Below are positions 24,771 to 34,298 of a DNA stretch of 64,000 nucleotides, one piece after another. Under the pieces are notes generated by a model. It saw only the letters and a program-made list of their open reading frames with translations, did no database searches and was not told the origin of the DNA. The stretch lies in the NCBI RefSeq assembly GCF_022662195.1, contig NZ_JAKMCS010000004.1, forward strand, positions 1 through 64,000, in the 5' to 3' direction. The position numbers were made by a program, and so were the translations under genes. Source of the stretch: Aestuariivivens insulae (GTDB taxonomy: Bacteria > Bacteroidota > Bacteroidia > Flavobacteriales > Flavobacteriaceae). Positions within the stretch are counted from its first letter, which is position 1. Each line of letters opens with the position of its first letter.

Positions 24771-25346
24771 TTAAACATATGCTATATTAGCAACAAGTCT
24801 TCTTAACTCCGGCAATACCTCTGTTTCAAACCAAGGGTTTTTGCTTAGCCAAAACCTATTTCGGGGCGAGGGGTGTGGTAAGGGCAAATACTTGGGCAAA
24901 TACTCTTTGTAGTTTTTTACGGTTTCGGTTAGTGTTTTCTTGGCCTCTGATTTCAAGTAATAATTTTGGGCATACGTCCCTATTAAAAGCACCAATTCTA
25001 CTTGCTTTAAGTTCTCCAATAAAGGTTCATGCCATTGTGGTGCACATTCTGGGCGAGGTGGCAAATCGCCCGATGTTCCCCTTCCGGGATAGCAAAACCC
25101 CATAGGAATGATGGCAAATTTTGTGGCATCGTAAAAATCTTCATCTGTAACCCCTAGCCATTTCCGCAACTGCTTGCCACTAGGGTCATCCCACGGCACA
25201 CCTGATGCGTGCACTTTGGTTCCTGGCGCCTGCCCAATAATAACAATTTTAGATTCAGGATGTGCCGACATAACGGGTCGTGGTCCCAATGGCAAATGAT
25301 CTTTGCAAATGGTACATTGTCTTATTTCTTCTAGTAAAGCATCCAT
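24771..25346 (-). CDS. Uracil-DNA glycosylase family protein
   Basis: From the ATG at 25346 (a TTG at 25355 would add three residues) the protein is 191 residues. VIIGQAPGTKVHASGVPWDDPSG is the active-site region of the glycosylase superfamily, and LPHPSPRN is the second motif. Cysteines in CTIC, GFCYPG and RPECAP could bind an iron-sulfur cluster as in family 4 enzymes. It would remove uracil from DNA during base excision repair. The exact subfamily is uncertain. Confidence 0.82.
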   Translation of the reverse strand: MDALLEEIRQCTICKDHLPLGPRPVMSAHPESKIVIIGQAPGTKVHASGVPWDDPSGKQLRKWLGVTDEDFYDATKFAIIPMGFCYPGRGTSGDLPPRPECAPQWHEPLLENLKQVELVLLIGTYAQNYYLKSEAKKTLTETVKNYKEYLPKYLPLPHPSPRNRFWLSKNPWFETEVLPELRRLVANIAYV

Positions 25347-25403
25347 TAAAGCCAAAATTTTCCTTTTAAGACTTTCCTCATTAAGTCCAACCCATAAGCT
25401 TAG

Positions 25404-26504
25404 CTACTTACCCCATTGGGTCAAATCAATAATTTTATGATAAATGGCATTATTTTCATAGATCCCTTGAAAGCTTTCAGCTCCTGGGCCATAAGCAAAT
25501 ACCGGAATTAAAGTCGCTGAATGTCCTCCTGTTGAAAAGCTCCCTTTAATTTTATTATAGTCTCCATTCTCTGAAGCAAGCGTAAACCCTCCCGTTTCAT
25601 GATCGGCCGTCACAACAACCAGTGTGTTTCCTTCCTTCTCAGCATAATCAAGAGCTTCTCCAATAACTTTACTAAAATCCTTTACTTCTTCAACAATATA
25701 GTTAGAATCATTGGCATGGCCTCCCCAATCTATTTGGGAACCTTCTACCATTAGAAAAAAACCGGCCTTGTTTTTAGAGAGGTAATTAACTCCCAAGCGA
25801 GTTGCCTCACTTAAAAAGTCACCACGGCCTTCACTCATTTTAGGCATACTCTTTGGGGCCAATAAAAACCCATATTTTTTATTGACATCTAAGCTTTGGG
25901 AAGTGTTAAGCGCAACCGTATCGACAACAAATCCATTCTTAGTAAAAGCAATGCTCAAATCGACACTATCCTTACGGTTAAAAAAGAAATCCTTACCCGC
26001 CCCCGCAAAGAAATCTATGGGCGACTCAGGTAATTGTGCTGCAATGGCTTCTTCCATGCTTCTACGCTTAACATGGGCGAAAAAAGACGCTGGTGTAGCA
26101 TGTGTAACCGAAGAGGTGCTAATCACTCCCGTTGCCACTTTATTTTCTGAAGCCTTATCGGTTATTAGCGGTACCGCCAATGTGTCCTGATCCATCCCAA
26201 TAGCGCCATTATAGGTTTTTATACCCGCTGAAAAAGCTGTCGCTCCTGCTGCCGAATCGGTAATCAAATCACTTTGGGAAGATGTTTTTATAAATCCTAT
26301 TTGCTTGAATCGCTCAAAACTGGAAGTTTCATTCCCAAAATAAAAGCTACTTGAGACCTGCGAGACCCCCATTCCGTCTCCTATTAATAGAATGACATTT
26401 TTAGGCTTTTTTGGAGTCTCCTCTTTTGTTGCTTCTTTAGATTTACATGCCGATATTAAAACAAAGGCACTGAGTAGTATTGGTGATAATTTACAGGATA
26501 TCAT
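25404..26504 (-). CDS. Alkaline phosphatase, lipoprotein
   Basis: The 366-residue enzyme is probably anchored by a lipid at C20 (lipobox LISAC). The metal and nucleophile motifs of the alkaline phosphatase family are present: LLIGDGMGVSQ, TDSAAGATAFSAG with the catalytic serine, and VTADHETGGF. It should release phosphate from organic monoesters in the periplasm or at the surface. The length is shorter than E. coli PhoA. No Pho-type operator was identified. A HopJ-like gene lies 14 bases upstream on the same strand. Confidence 0.9.
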   Translation of the reverse strand: MISCKLSPILLSAFVLISACKSKEATKEETPKKPKNVILLIGDGMGVSQVSSSFYFGNETSSFERFKQIGFIKTSSQSDLITDSAAGATAFSAGIKTYNGAIGMDQDTLAVPLITDKASENKVATGVISTSSVTHATPASFFAHVKRRSMEEAIAAQLPESPIDFFAGAGKDFFFNRKDSVDLSIAFTKNGFVVDTVALNTSQSLDVNKKYGFLLAPKSMPKMSEGRGDFLSEATRLGVNYLSKNKAGFFLMVEGSQIDWGGHANDSNYIVEEVKDFSKVIGEALDYAEKEGNTLVVVTADHETGGFTLASENGDYNKIKGSFSTGGHSATLIPVFAYGPGAESFQGIYENNAIYHKIIDLTQWGK

Positions 26505-26518
26505 GGTATTCTTTATTT

Positions 26519-26872
26519 TTAATTAGATATTTTTTTTGTTAATGGGTCACCTTTAAAAAGCAAGCCTTCGAAACCGGTTTTCATAAAGTTTCTAATATTT
26601 TGGTGTCCTGTACCATTAGGGTCTTTCAATACGTCTTCATAATAGTAGGTCCCAAAACACGCCAAGGTTTCTTCCTTAGTAAATTCTTGCAGTTTTGCAA
26701 AAGCAAACAGTTTGCAAGAGCCTGAGTTTTCCCCAGCTTCATTCTGTAAAGTCCCATTTTTAAAAGCCGTAGGTGTAAACTCGTAAATAGCATCAATTAG
26801 CTGTATGGTTTCCGAAAAGGCTATTGCTTCTGGTGACTGTTTAAGCTTATTTTTAAATGTATCTAAAGTCAT
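26519..26872 (-). CDS. HopJ-family protein
   Basis: The 117-residue protein matches the HopJ family throughout: FSETIQLIDAIYEFTPTAF, NEAGENSGSCKLFAFAKL, CFGTYYYEDVL and NFMKTGFEGLLF. The family takes its name from a Pseudomonas effector, but it is widespread in free-living bacteria without type III secretion, so an effector role should not be assumed. Its start overlaps the stop of the esterase gene by 4 bases, suggesting translational coupling. Function unknown. Confidence 0.82.
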   Translation of the reverse strand: MTLDTFKNKLKQSPEAIAFSETIQLIDAIYEFTPTAFKNGTLQNEAGENSGSCKLFAFAKLQEFTKEETLACFGTYYYEDVLKDPNGTGHQNIRNFMKTGFEGLLFKGDPLTKKISN

Positions 26873-27831
26873 TTTGTTTCTATTTTGTTATCCATATTTA
26901 AAATCCAGTCATATAATAAGCTTATCCATGTACGGAGGTGTTGGTCCTCTAAAGACATACCAAAGCCATGACCTCCTGTTTCGTATATTTGTATTTCTGC
27001 AGGAACACCTGCTTTTTTCAATTGCTTATAAAACACCTGGCTATTTTCTATAGGGACTCCTTTGTCATCTTGGGCATGTGCCAAAAATGTGGGCGGAGTT
27101 GAACTATCAATATGTAATTCATTGGAATAATAATCCAAGAGCCCCTGTTTTGGGTCTTTTCCCAACAGATTATTTACAGATCCCTTATGGGCATAGGCTG
27201 CATTCATATTGATAACAGGATACAATAAAGCCATAAAATCGGGTCTTGCGCTTAATGAATCTTCTGGAGCCGATGGCAAATAAGTTTCTTCATCGTAATG
27301 CACCCCTAATGTCGATGCCAAATGGCCACCGGCAGAAAACCCCAGCACTCCAATATCGGTTGTGGATATCCCCCATTGTGCCGCATTTTGACGCACCAAC
27401 CTTATCGCTTTTTGGGCATCTTGAAGCGGGGCCTTATGGGGTACAATCAATGAGTTTGATGTCGGTAAACGATATTTCAAGACAAAAGCTGCAATGCCTC
27501 TTTTTTGAAACCACTCTGCTACGCTTGTCCCTTCCTTTTCATAGGCTAGAATACTATAACCTCCTCCTGGACATATAATTACGGCTTTGTGGGTGTTAAC
27601 CGAATTGGAAGGCAAATAACAAGCTAAGGTTGGGTTTTGAACGTTTCCAATGCGTAATATATCTGTTCTTATGGCTTCCTCTTTTTCTAAGCTAACTCTC
27701 TGATTGGGAACACCGTCTCCCCACAAGGGAAGGATGCAATTTTGAGCCTGACACATATTAACTGCAATTATGGCTTTAATACTTAAAAAAAACGAAAAAT
27801 GGCATTTTACAATGCTTCTAACAATATTCAT
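26869..27831 (-). CDS. Alpha/beta hydrolase, acetyl-xylan-esterase-like
   Basis: The 320-residue protein has an N-terminal hydrophobic signal region (residues 10-29). The fold shows CPGGGYSILAYEKEG as the oxyanion region, LGFSAGGHLAS with the nucleophile serine, and the C-terminal histidine in YETGGHGFGMS. These fit carbohydrate-esterase-like hydrolases that deacetylate sugars. The substrate is inferred only. The start overlaps the rsmI stop in TAATG and the end overlaps the HopJ gene, so the three form a coupled row. Confidence 0.82.
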   Translation of the reverse strand: MNIVRSIVKCHFSFFLSIKAIIAVNMCQAQNCILPLWGDGVPNQRVSLEKEEAIRTDILRIGNVQNPTLACYLPSNSVNTHKAVIICPGGGYSILAYEKEGTSVAEWFQKRGIAAFVLKYRLPTSNSLIVPHKAPLQDAQKAIRLVRQNAAQWGISTTDIGVLGFSAGGHLASTLGVHYDEETYLPSAPEDSLSARPDFMALLYPVINMNAAYAHKGSVNNLLGKDPKQGLLDYYSNELHIDSSTPPTFLAHAQDDKGVPIENSQVFYKQLKKAGVPAEIQIYETGGHGFGMSLEDQHLRTWISLLYDWILNMDNKIETK

Positions 27832-28508
27832 TAAGGTTTACTTTTTCCTCCTACCACAATAACAATTTCTCCCTTGGGAGGCTTTTGGGTATAGTGTTCT
27901 AAAACTTCTTTAGCCGTTCCCCTAACGGTTTCCTCATATAGCTTAGTAAGTTCCCGCGACACGGAAACAGGCCTATCTTCACCAAAATACTCACAAAAGT
28001 GCGTTAAGGTTTTAAGTAGTTTATGTGGTGACTCATAAAAAATCATGGTTCGGGTTTCCTCGGCCAACATGAGCAGTCTGGTTTGCCTTCCTTTTTTAAC
28101 TGGTAAAAAGCCTTCAAACACAAATTTGTCGTTAGGCAGGCCAGAGTTAACCAAGGCAGGCACAAAAGCAGTAGCTCCTGGCAAACACTCTACTTCAATC
28201 CCATGTTCTATGGCTGCCCTCGTGAGCAAAAACCCAGGGTCTGAAATGGCCGGCGTACCAGCATCGCTTATCAAAGCAATGGATTGTCCCGATTTTAATT
28301 TTTGCAAAACACTTTCAACCGTTTTGTGCTCGTTGTGCATATGGTGGGATTGCATATGCGTTGTAATCTCGAAATGTTTTAAGAGTTTTCCAGATGTACG
28401 GGTATCTTCGGCTAAAATTAAATCGACTTGTTTTAAGACGTCTATAGCTCTAAACGTCATATCCCTTAAATTGCCAATAGGTGTTGGTACCAAGTAAAGT
28501 TTACTCAC
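27831..28508 (-). CDS. rsmI: 16S rRNA (cytidine-1402-2'-O)-methyltransferase
   Basis: The 225-residue tetrapyrrole-methylase-fold enzyme methylates the ribose of C1402 in 16S rRNA. Family motifs are LYLVPTPIGNLRDMT at the start, LAEDTRTSGKLL, LISDAGTPAISDPG and FEGFLPVKKGRQ. The length is slightly short against about 280 residues in E. coli, as is normal in many Bacteroidota. It heads a row with the esterase and HopJ genes. Confidence 0.93.
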   Translation of the reverse strand: MSKLYLVPTPIGNLRDMTFRAIDVLKQVDLILAEDTRTSGKLLKHFEITTHMQSHHMHNEHKTVESVLQKLKSGQSIALISDAGTPAISDPGFLLTRAAIEHGIEVECLPGATAFVPALVNSGLPNDKFVFEGFLPVKKGRQTRLLMLAEETRTMIFYESPHKLLKTLTHFCEYFGEDRPVSVSRELTKLYEETVRGTAKEVLEHYTQKPPKGEIVIVVGGKSKP

Positions 28509-28512
28509 TAAA

Positions 28513-29727
28513 TTATATTTTTAGTTTAATTTTTATTTTATTCAACATAGCTACAATGGCAATTATTGCAAACGAAAACAATAACGATTTTAAGAGCCCC
28601 ACGTTACCATCTGAAAGTCCTTCAAATAAACTAAAACCTCCGGTCATTACCAAAATTGGATAGACAAAATAAGGCATCACATAACAGGTAAGGGTATTAG
28701 TCCCCGCAATTTTAAAAGGACGTGCCCATAAGCTAAACTTTAACTTATCAACAATAATGTATATCATCAAAAAACTCATGGCGCTTATACCTATGCAGAC
28801 CGAAGTCCAAGAAGGCGTTGCCCTAATTTTTGAAAACCCGCCCCAATACGGTCTCATTAAGAATCCATAAATAAGGGATGCTGCCGCCAAAATAAGCAAG
28901 GCCATTATAAAAACAGGTTCTTTGTTCAATCTTTGATACTTTAAAAGCAAGCTTCCTGCAACCATACCCGCACAAACCGAAGCATGCATAGAAGCACTAA
29001 CAACCAGTTTGAAGGTTGGGATTTGGGTAAATGACGTAAATTCTTGAATATTCAATAATTGAAAGATTATAAAAGCCATAATGAGAAAAACAATCCGTTT
29101 CCCCAGGTAAATATAAATAACTGTATTAAACAAATAAGCCCAACCTATTAAGCCCAAGATACCCCACCAATGGGTTTTCATCCATTCCATATGACCTGTT
29201 GAACCGCCTTTGTAAATCGCAGCCAAAAAAACAAACAATGCCACTCCTATGGTTTGCAGTAGCAAAATTTTATGCTTTCCTGTATGCTCAAACGGCCTGT
29301 AATACAACCAAACCAAAAAGATAGCGATAACCATAATGATTTCCCATAGATGCTTGCTTATGATTAATGCTTGAGCATTGATATTTTCAAAATTAACCAT
29401 AAAAATACCCATGACAATCAATGCCAATGTCCTTTTAAAAACATGTTTTAAAATTGTTGTATTGTTTTGTTGCTTGTCTCTTCTGGATTTAATGGCATAA
29501 GGAATAGATAAACCAACAATAAAAAGAAATGCAGGGAAAATAACATCTGAAAAACCAATCCCATCTACATTGGCCGCTTTATGCCCTAACCATTCCGGAA
29601 CATTGGTCAAGGTCCAAAAGTCGTTCACAAATATCATTAAAAACATAGTTATGGCTCTAAAAACATCAACCGAAGCGATTCTTTTAGAGCCAAAGGGCGT
29701 TGTATTTGCGATGTTGCTTTTACTCAA
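28513..29727 (-). CDS. Heparan-alpha-glucosaminide N-acetyltransferase-like membrane protein
   Basis: About 404 residues with ten or so membrane helices. The start SKRIASVDVFRAITMFLMIFVND and FSDVIFPAFLFIVGLSIPYA fit the DUF5009/HGSNAT-like acyltransferase family, which moves acetyl groups across membranes onto sugars. The start is uncertain: no ATG is available, and I prefer the TTG at 29727, which overlaps the end of the preceding gene by 8 bases; a TTG at 29763 is the alternative. The acceptor is unknown. Confidence 0.75.
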   Translation of the reverse strand: MSKSNIANTTPFGSKRIASVDVFRAITMFLMIFVNDFWTLTNVPEWLGHKAANVDGIGFSDVIFPAFLFIVGLSIPYAIKSRRDKQQNNTTILKHVFKRTLALIVMGIFMVNFENINAQALIISKHLWEIIMVIAIFLVWLYYRPFEHTGKHKILLLQTIGVALFVFLAAIYKGGSTGHMEWMKTHWWGILGLIGWAYLFNTVIYIYLGKRIVFLIMAFIIFQLLNIQEFTSFTQIPTFKLVVSASMHASVCAGMVAGSLLLKYQRLNKEPVFIMALLILAAASLIYGFLMRPYWGGFSKIRATPSWTSVCIGISAMSFLMIYIIVDKLKFSLWARPFKIAGTNTLTCYVMPYFVYPILVMTGGFSLFEGLSDGNVGLLKSLLFSFAIIAIVAMLNKIKIKLKI

Positions 29728-30463
29728 ATTTACTTTCAATAATTTCCATAAATCGAGTTTCAAACTCCTCTTTGTCGTTCCAATTATTATAGTCTGGCTT
29801 CACCATATCCTCTATAAACCGTTTGGCTTCATCAAAAGAGGCTTTAGTGTTTAACTGCGAAACGACACGATCGTAATCTTCATTCTTACCATCGAACAGG
29901 TGTTTAGTAAAGGCTATTTTATCGTTAAGGCCAATGTTTAGCCTACCCGTCTTTATTTTATCGTTTAGTGATTTTTTATCTTTAGATACGCCATTTTGAT
30001 TTTTTAACACGGGCTCAAAAATAGGGGTATCTTCAAAACCGGCCGTGATATCCTCTAAGTTACCCTTATGGGGCTTTTTTTCGGGTATGGCTTCTTCAAA
30101 AACGGTATCAATCTCTTGAACCTCATCTGGCATCTGGGAGACCATATCCTTAATCTTGTTCATTACCGGCTCCATAATATCATCCTCTTCAACTTCATCA
30201 AGGTTGATGTATATTTTATCTTCAACTTCAATATTATCGCTTACTTTATTATTGAAGGCAGTATCAAGCATGCCAAAAAATGAGGAGTCACTACCTATGG
30301 TTGGCATGTCACCCTCAAAATTTTCATGGGCAAACTTTAACACCGATAGTTTTTCATACAACGCAGTAACCTCGGCATGCATCTTAATAACATCTTCTTT
30401 CCCTCTTAGCTTTAAAATGCGATGCGCTATGCTTACTAACTCAGACTCAAGCTTCTTCTTCAT
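29720..30463 (-). CDS. Conserved hypothetical cytoplasmic protein, 247 aa
   Basis: No family function is recognised. The protein is acidic and soluble, with an N-terminal helical, possibly coiled segment (1-45), a low-complexity acidic middle (85-145, LDEVEEDDIMEP) and a C-terminal helical domain from about 165 with KTGRLNIGLNDKIAFTKHLF. It reads like a flavobacterial lineage protein found upstream of the acyltransferase gene, with which it overlaps. It is divergent from tdk, 107 bases away. Confidence 0.7.
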   Translation of the reverse strand: MKKKLESELVSIAHRILKLRGKEDVIKMHAEVTALYEKLSVLKFAHENFEGDMPTIGSDSSFFGMLDTAFNNKVSDNIEVEDKIYINLDEVEEDDIMEPVMNKIKDMVSQMPDEVQEIDTVFEEAIPEKKPHKGNLEDITAGFEDTPIFEPVLKNQNGVSKDKKSLNDKIKTGRLNIGLNDKIAFTKHLFDGKNEDYDRVVSQLNTKASFDEAKRFIEDMVKPDYNNWNDKEEFETRFMEIIESKFE

Positions 30464-30570
30464 TATTTTTTATTTTAAAATTAATGCCTTTTAGGCTTTT
30501 GATTTTTAATAAATTTACGCCACCTTTATACAAACGAAAAACGGCTAGGTTTTAGTGTTAAATTTACAAA

Positions 30571-31218
30571 ATGTTTCTTGAAAATACGGTAAATCATAAA
30601 GAACAATTTGGTTGGATAGAAGTCATCTGTGGTTCTATGTTTTCTGGAAAAACAGAAGAACTTATCCGAAGGCTTAAGCGTGCCCAAATTGCAAGGCAGA
30701 AAGTGGAGATTTTTAAACCTGTCCTCGATGTGCGTTATGATGAAGAGAAGGTGGTCTCGCACGACGCCAACGAAATTCGCTCGACACCCGTTCCTGCAGC
30801 AGCAAACATTCCTATTTTGGCCGATGGCTGTGATGTGGTAGGCATAGACGAAGCCCAATTTTTCGATGACGAAATAGTTCGTGTGTGTAACGATCTGGCC
30901 AACAAAGGTATTCGTGTTATCGTAGCCGGATTGGATATGGATTTTAAGGGAAACCCCTTTGGCCCCATGCCCAACCTAATGGCGACTGCCGAGTATGTTA
31001 CAAAGGTACATGCCGTTTGTACCAGAACGGGCAATTTGGCACAATACAGCTACCGAAAAGCCAAAAGCGATAACCTTGTTCTCCTTGGTGAGGTTGAAGA
31101 ATACGAACCTTTAAGCCGAGCTGCTTACCATAAGGCTACCATGCGCGATAAGGTTCGTAATATGAAAGTGAACGATGCCGAAGAAATTACCCCTAAAACT
31201 AAAGAACCCGATGCCTAA
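30571..31218 (+). CDS. tdk: Thymidine kinase
   Basis: The 215-residue type II thymidine kinase phosphorylates thymidine for salvage. The P-loop is [15 protein letters not shown] near residue 24, the Walker B-like DEAQFFD follows near 95, and [16 protein letters not shown] is the lasso-side motif. One cysteine of the usual zinc ribbon (HAVCTRTG) is seen, but a full four-cysteine set is not obvious. Its last codons overlap the start of alr by 8 bases, so the two are coupled. Confidence 0.93.
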   Translation: MFLENTVNHKEQFGWIEVICGSMFSGKTEELIRRLKRAQIARQKVEIFKPVLDVRYDEEKVVSHDANEIRSTPVPAAANIPILADGCDVVGIDEAQFFDDEIVRVCNDLANKGIRVIVAGLDMDFKGNPFGPMPNLMATAEYVTKVHAVCTRTGNLAQYSYRKAKSDNLVLLGEVEEYEPLSRAAYHKATMRDKVRNMKVNDAEEITPKTKEPDA

Positions 31219-32320
31219 AGCGCAAGAAACCCTACTGGAAATAGATTTAAATGCGCTCAAACACAATTTTGAACACCTTAAATCGAAACTATTAAAAAAC
31301 ACTAAGTTTTTAGCTGTCGTCAAGGCCTTTGCCTATGGCAACGATGCTTGTGAAATTGCAAAGTATTTACAGGACCTTCAGGCAGACTATTTTGCAGTGG
31401 CCTATGCAAATGAAGGTGCCGCCTTAAGAAATGCAGGTATAACAACACCTATTTTAGTTTTGCATCCCCAAATTACAAACTTTAAAACCATAATTGCACA
31501 TCAATTAGAGCCGAGTTTGTACAGCGCTAAAATTTTAAATGAATTTATTGCTTTAGCTTCGGCAGAAAACCTAAAGGACTATCCCGTCCATATAAAATTC
31601 AATACCGGTTTAAATCGTTTGGGCTTTTGGGAAAATGAAGTGGATGATATCATCTCCAAATTAAAAGAAACGCCTTCGGTTCATGTCGCTTCACTGTTTT
31701 CACATTTAGCGGCCAGCGAAGATGAAAAAGAAAAAGCGTTTAACCTACAACAAATAAATACATTTAAAAATATTGCCCAAAGGTTCATTCAAAAGATAGG
31801 CTATAAACCTATGCTGCATCTCTGCAATACTTCAGGCATTTTAAATTATCCCGAAGCACATCTGGATATGGTTAGAAGTGGTATAGGGCTATATGGCTTT
31901 GGAAACGCTAAAACCGAAAGCGCCCTTTTAAAGCCCATAGCTACTTTAAAGACAATCATTTCACAAATTCATACCATAGAGCAAGGTGAAAGTGTTGGGT
32001 ATAATAGAGCGTTTAAGTCGGAGACCATTACAAGAACCGCCACCTTACCCATTGGGCATGCCGATGGTATCTCAAGAATTTATGGTAAGAACAAGGGCTA
32101 TGTTACCATAAATGGACAAAAAGCGCCAATTATAGGCAACGTGTGTATGGACATGATTATGGTAAACATTACAAACATCGATTGTCAAGAGGGCGATGAA
32201 GTTATTGTTTTTGGTGCACATTCTACTTCTGCCGAGGACTTAGCCGAAGCCGCCAACACCATTTCATACGAATTAATAACTGGTATATCCCAACGGGTTA
32301 AACGTGTCTTAATTAGGTAA
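31211..32320 (+). CDS. alr: Alanine racemase
   Basis: From the ATG at 31211, which overlaps the tdk stop, the protein is 369 residues. It makes D-alanine for peptidoglycan. The PLP lysine is K38 in [12 protein letters not shown]; the second base is the tyrosine in [21 protein letters not shown] is the metal- and substrate-site segment. The upstream start at 31175 would add 12 basic residues without family similarity. Pairing with tdk is positional and does not indicate a shared pathway. Confidence 0.93.
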   Translation: MPKAQETLLEIDLNALKHNFEHLKSKLLKNTKFLAVVKAFAYGNDACEIAKYLQDLQADYFAVAYANEGAALRNAGITTPILVLHPQITNFKTIIAHQLEPSLYSAKILNEFIALASAENLKDYPVHIKFNTGLNRLGFWENEVDDIISKLKETPSVHVASLFSHLAASEDEKEKAFNLQQINTFKNIAQRFIQKIGYKPMLHLCNTSGILNYPEAHLDMVRSGIGLYGFGNAKTESALLKPIATLKTIISQIHTIEQGESVGYNRAFKSETITRTATLPIGHADGISRIYGKNKGYVTINGQKAPIIGNVCMDMIMVNITNIDCQEGDEVIVFGAHSTSAEDLAEAANTISYELITGISQRVKRVLIR

Positions 32321-32367
32321 CCCTTCTTAACCAACAAAAAGGGCACACAACACATATTGCCTCTATA

Positions 32368-32465
32368 GTTTTTTTAGGGCAAATGGCAAGCCACCGTGCT
32401 ATACGCTATAGTTTTTTAAAATTTTTGGATTTTAAAAAAGCTGCCGCTCCTATCACTTTTGCAGT
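32368..32465. repeat. ~97-bp dispersed repeat, copy B
   Basis: This is the inverted counterpart of 13861-13957. The arms match in reverse complement, but the central octamer between TTTTAAAA blocks is in the same plus-strand direction in both (TTTTTGGA here, TTTTTGAA there). The remainder of the gap to 32611 has no visible gene or structure. Confidence 0.85.
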
Positions 32466-32611
32466 ATGTTAAGCATTTGAAGTTAGGGGCTAATAAAAAA
32501 TAATTTTCCATGCGCAGGTTCTTGGTTCTTAATCTAACTTCCAACATCCAGCATAGATATTTTGCTTTTTTTTCCTACTTTAGTAATTCACTAACATAAA
32601 TTTAATTAATC

Positions 32612-33016
32612 ATGCTAAAAGAATTTAAAGAGTTTGCAATAAAGGGCAACCTTGTAGACATTGCAATAGGTTTCGTTATGGGTGCCGCTTTTAAACAAGT
32701 AGTAACCTCATTTACAGGAGGTATTGTCTCACCACTAATTGGGTTGATCTTTAAAGCAGACTTTAAAGATTTAAAGCTAGAACTAAAAGAAGCCGTTGTA
32801 GATGCAACAGGCCAAGTAACTACAGATGCCGTGTTTTTGGAGTACGGTACATTTTTAACCCATGTGATAGACTTTTTAATTGTAGCATTTGTTATGTTTA
32901 TGGTGGTTAAGGGCGTGAATAAAATGAAGAAAAAAGAAGAACCTGCCCCAGAAGCTCCAAAAGGACCAAGCCAAGAAGAGTTACTTGCAGAAATAAGAGA
33001 TTTATTGAAAAAATAA
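32612..33016 (+). CDS. mscL: Large-conductance mechanosensitive channel MscL
   Basis: The 134-residue inner-membrane channel opens under high tension to release solutes on osmotic downshock. The family signature KEFKEFAIKGNLVDIAIGFV is at the start, with the GAAFKQVVTSFTGGIVSPLIG pore helix and a second helix at about 88-108. The tail is charged, with PAPEAPKGPSQEEL and the usual helical bundle end. A terminator follows at 33055. Confidence 0.95.
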   Translation: MLKEFKEFAIKGNLVDIAIGFVMGAAFKQVVTSFTGGIVSPLIGLIFKADFKDLKLELKEAVVDATGQVTTDAVFLEYGTFLTHVIDFLIVAFVMFMVVKGVNKMKKKEEPAPEAPKGPSQEELLAEIRDLLKK

Positions 33017-33054
33017 CAATGTGTTAAATAAATAACTTTGTGTTATTTGTTGTT

Positions 33055-33091
33055 AAAAAGCCTTAGTTCTCAGAAAACAAAGGCTTTTTTT
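33055..33091 (+). terminator. Rho-independent terminator after mscL
   Basis: AAAGCCTT and AAGGCTTT form a stem around a 14-base loop, ending in a run of seven T residues. It lies 39 bases after the mscL stop. Confidence 0.8.
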
Positions 33092-33148
33092 GTGCGCTAC
33101 ATTTTAAATATTATATAATTTTGTGACTCAAATTTTAAATGAAAGCAC

Positions 33149-34138
33149 ATGAAAGTAGCTGTTGTTGGCGCCACAGGTATGGTTGGCGAAGTGATGTTAA
33201 AAGTATTAGAGGAACGAAATTTTCCTATTACAGAGTTAATCCCTGTAGCTTCAGAGCGTTCTGTTGGTAAAACCATTACGTATAAAGGAACCGATTATAA
33301 GGTAGTTGGGTTAGAAACGGCTGTTTCTATGCGCCCAGATATTGCTTTATTTTCGGCAGGAGGTGGCACCTCATTAGAATGGGCGCCCAAATTTGCAGAA
33401 GTTGGAACAACCGTAGTCGATAATTCTTCGGCATGGCGAATGGATCCTACCAAAAAATTGGTGGTTCCAGAAATAAATGCAAACGTATTGACCAAAGCCG
33501 ATAAAATTATTGCTAATCCAAACTGCTCAACCATTCAAATGGTAATGGCTTTGGCTCCGCTTCATAATGCCTATAAAATGAAACGTGTTGTAGTTTCTAC
33601 CTATCAATCGGTTTCAGGAACAGGTGTTAAAGCTGTAAGACAATTGGAAAACGAAATTGCTGGTATTGAAGGCGAAATGGCCTACCCTTACCCAATTGGT
33701 AGAAATGCCCTTCCTCATTGCGATGTATTTGAGGAGAATGGTTATACAAAAGAAGAAATGAAGTTGGCTAAAGAGCCTCAAAAAATAATGGACGACAACA
33801 CCTTTTCTGTATCGGCTACTGCAGTTAGAATACCAACTGCTGGCGGACACAGCGAATCGGTTAACGTGGAGTTTGAAAATGATTTCAACCTAGCGGACGT
33901 CCGTAAGTTGTTAAGTGAAACCCCAGGTGTCGTGGTTCAGGATAACACAGACACCAACACGTACCCTATGCCTATTTATGCGCACGATAAAGACGAAGTG
34001 TTTGTGGGTAGAATTAGACGCGATGAAACACAACCCAATACGTTAAATATGTGGATTGTTGCAGATAATTTACGTAAAGGTGCTGCGACAAACACCATTC
34101 AAATTGCAGAGTACTTAGTTGAAAATAATTTAGTGTAG
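33149..34138 (+). CDS. asd: Aspartate-semialdehyde dehydrogenase
   Basis: The 329-residue enzyme makes aspartate semialdehyde for lysine, threonine, methionine and diaminopimelate synthesis. The NADP site is VVGATGMVGEVML at the start. Catalytic C126 lies in NPNCSTIQM, and the histidine is in RIPTAGGHSESV. Length and order are typical. It is a single-gene unit between two terminators, at 33055 and 34163. Confidence 0.95.
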   Translation: MKVAVVGATGMVGEVMLKVLEERNFPITELIPVASERSVGKTITYKGTDYKVVGLETAVSMRPDIALFSAGGGTSLEWAPKFAEVGTTVVDNSSAWRMDPTKKLVVPEINANVLTKADKIIANPNCSTIQMVMALAPLHNAYKMKRVVVSTYQSVSGTGVKAVRQLENEIAGIEGEMAYPYPIGRNALPHCDVFEENGYTKEEMKLAKEPQKIMDDNTFSVSATAVRIPTAGGHSESVNVEFENDFNLADVRKLLSETPGVVVQDNTDTNTYPMPIYAHDKDEVFVGRIRRDETQPNTLNMWIVADNLRKGAATNTIQIAEYLVENNLV

Positions 34139-34162
34139 TATAAGCTTTTTTACGGCTTATTT

Positions 34163-34194
34163 AAAAACTCCTAGTGTTTGCTAGGAGTTTTTTT
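34163..34194 (+). terminator. Rho-independent terminator after asd
   Basis: ACTCCTAG and CTAGGAGT form an 8-bp perfect stem with a 6-base loop, ending in TTTTTT. It begins 25 bases after the asd stop. Confidence 0.88.
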
Positions 34195-34298
34195 GTGAAA
34201 TCATTATTCTAATTATAGAAAAATTGCTCTTGAATATAAAAAAGGCTAAAAAGGTATAGTTTTTGTGATATAAATACCACAACCAAAAATGTCTTTAA

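Noticed and set aside
26519-26872. Type III effector
   Set aside because: The HopJ name comes from one pathogen. No secretion genes exist here and the family is broad.
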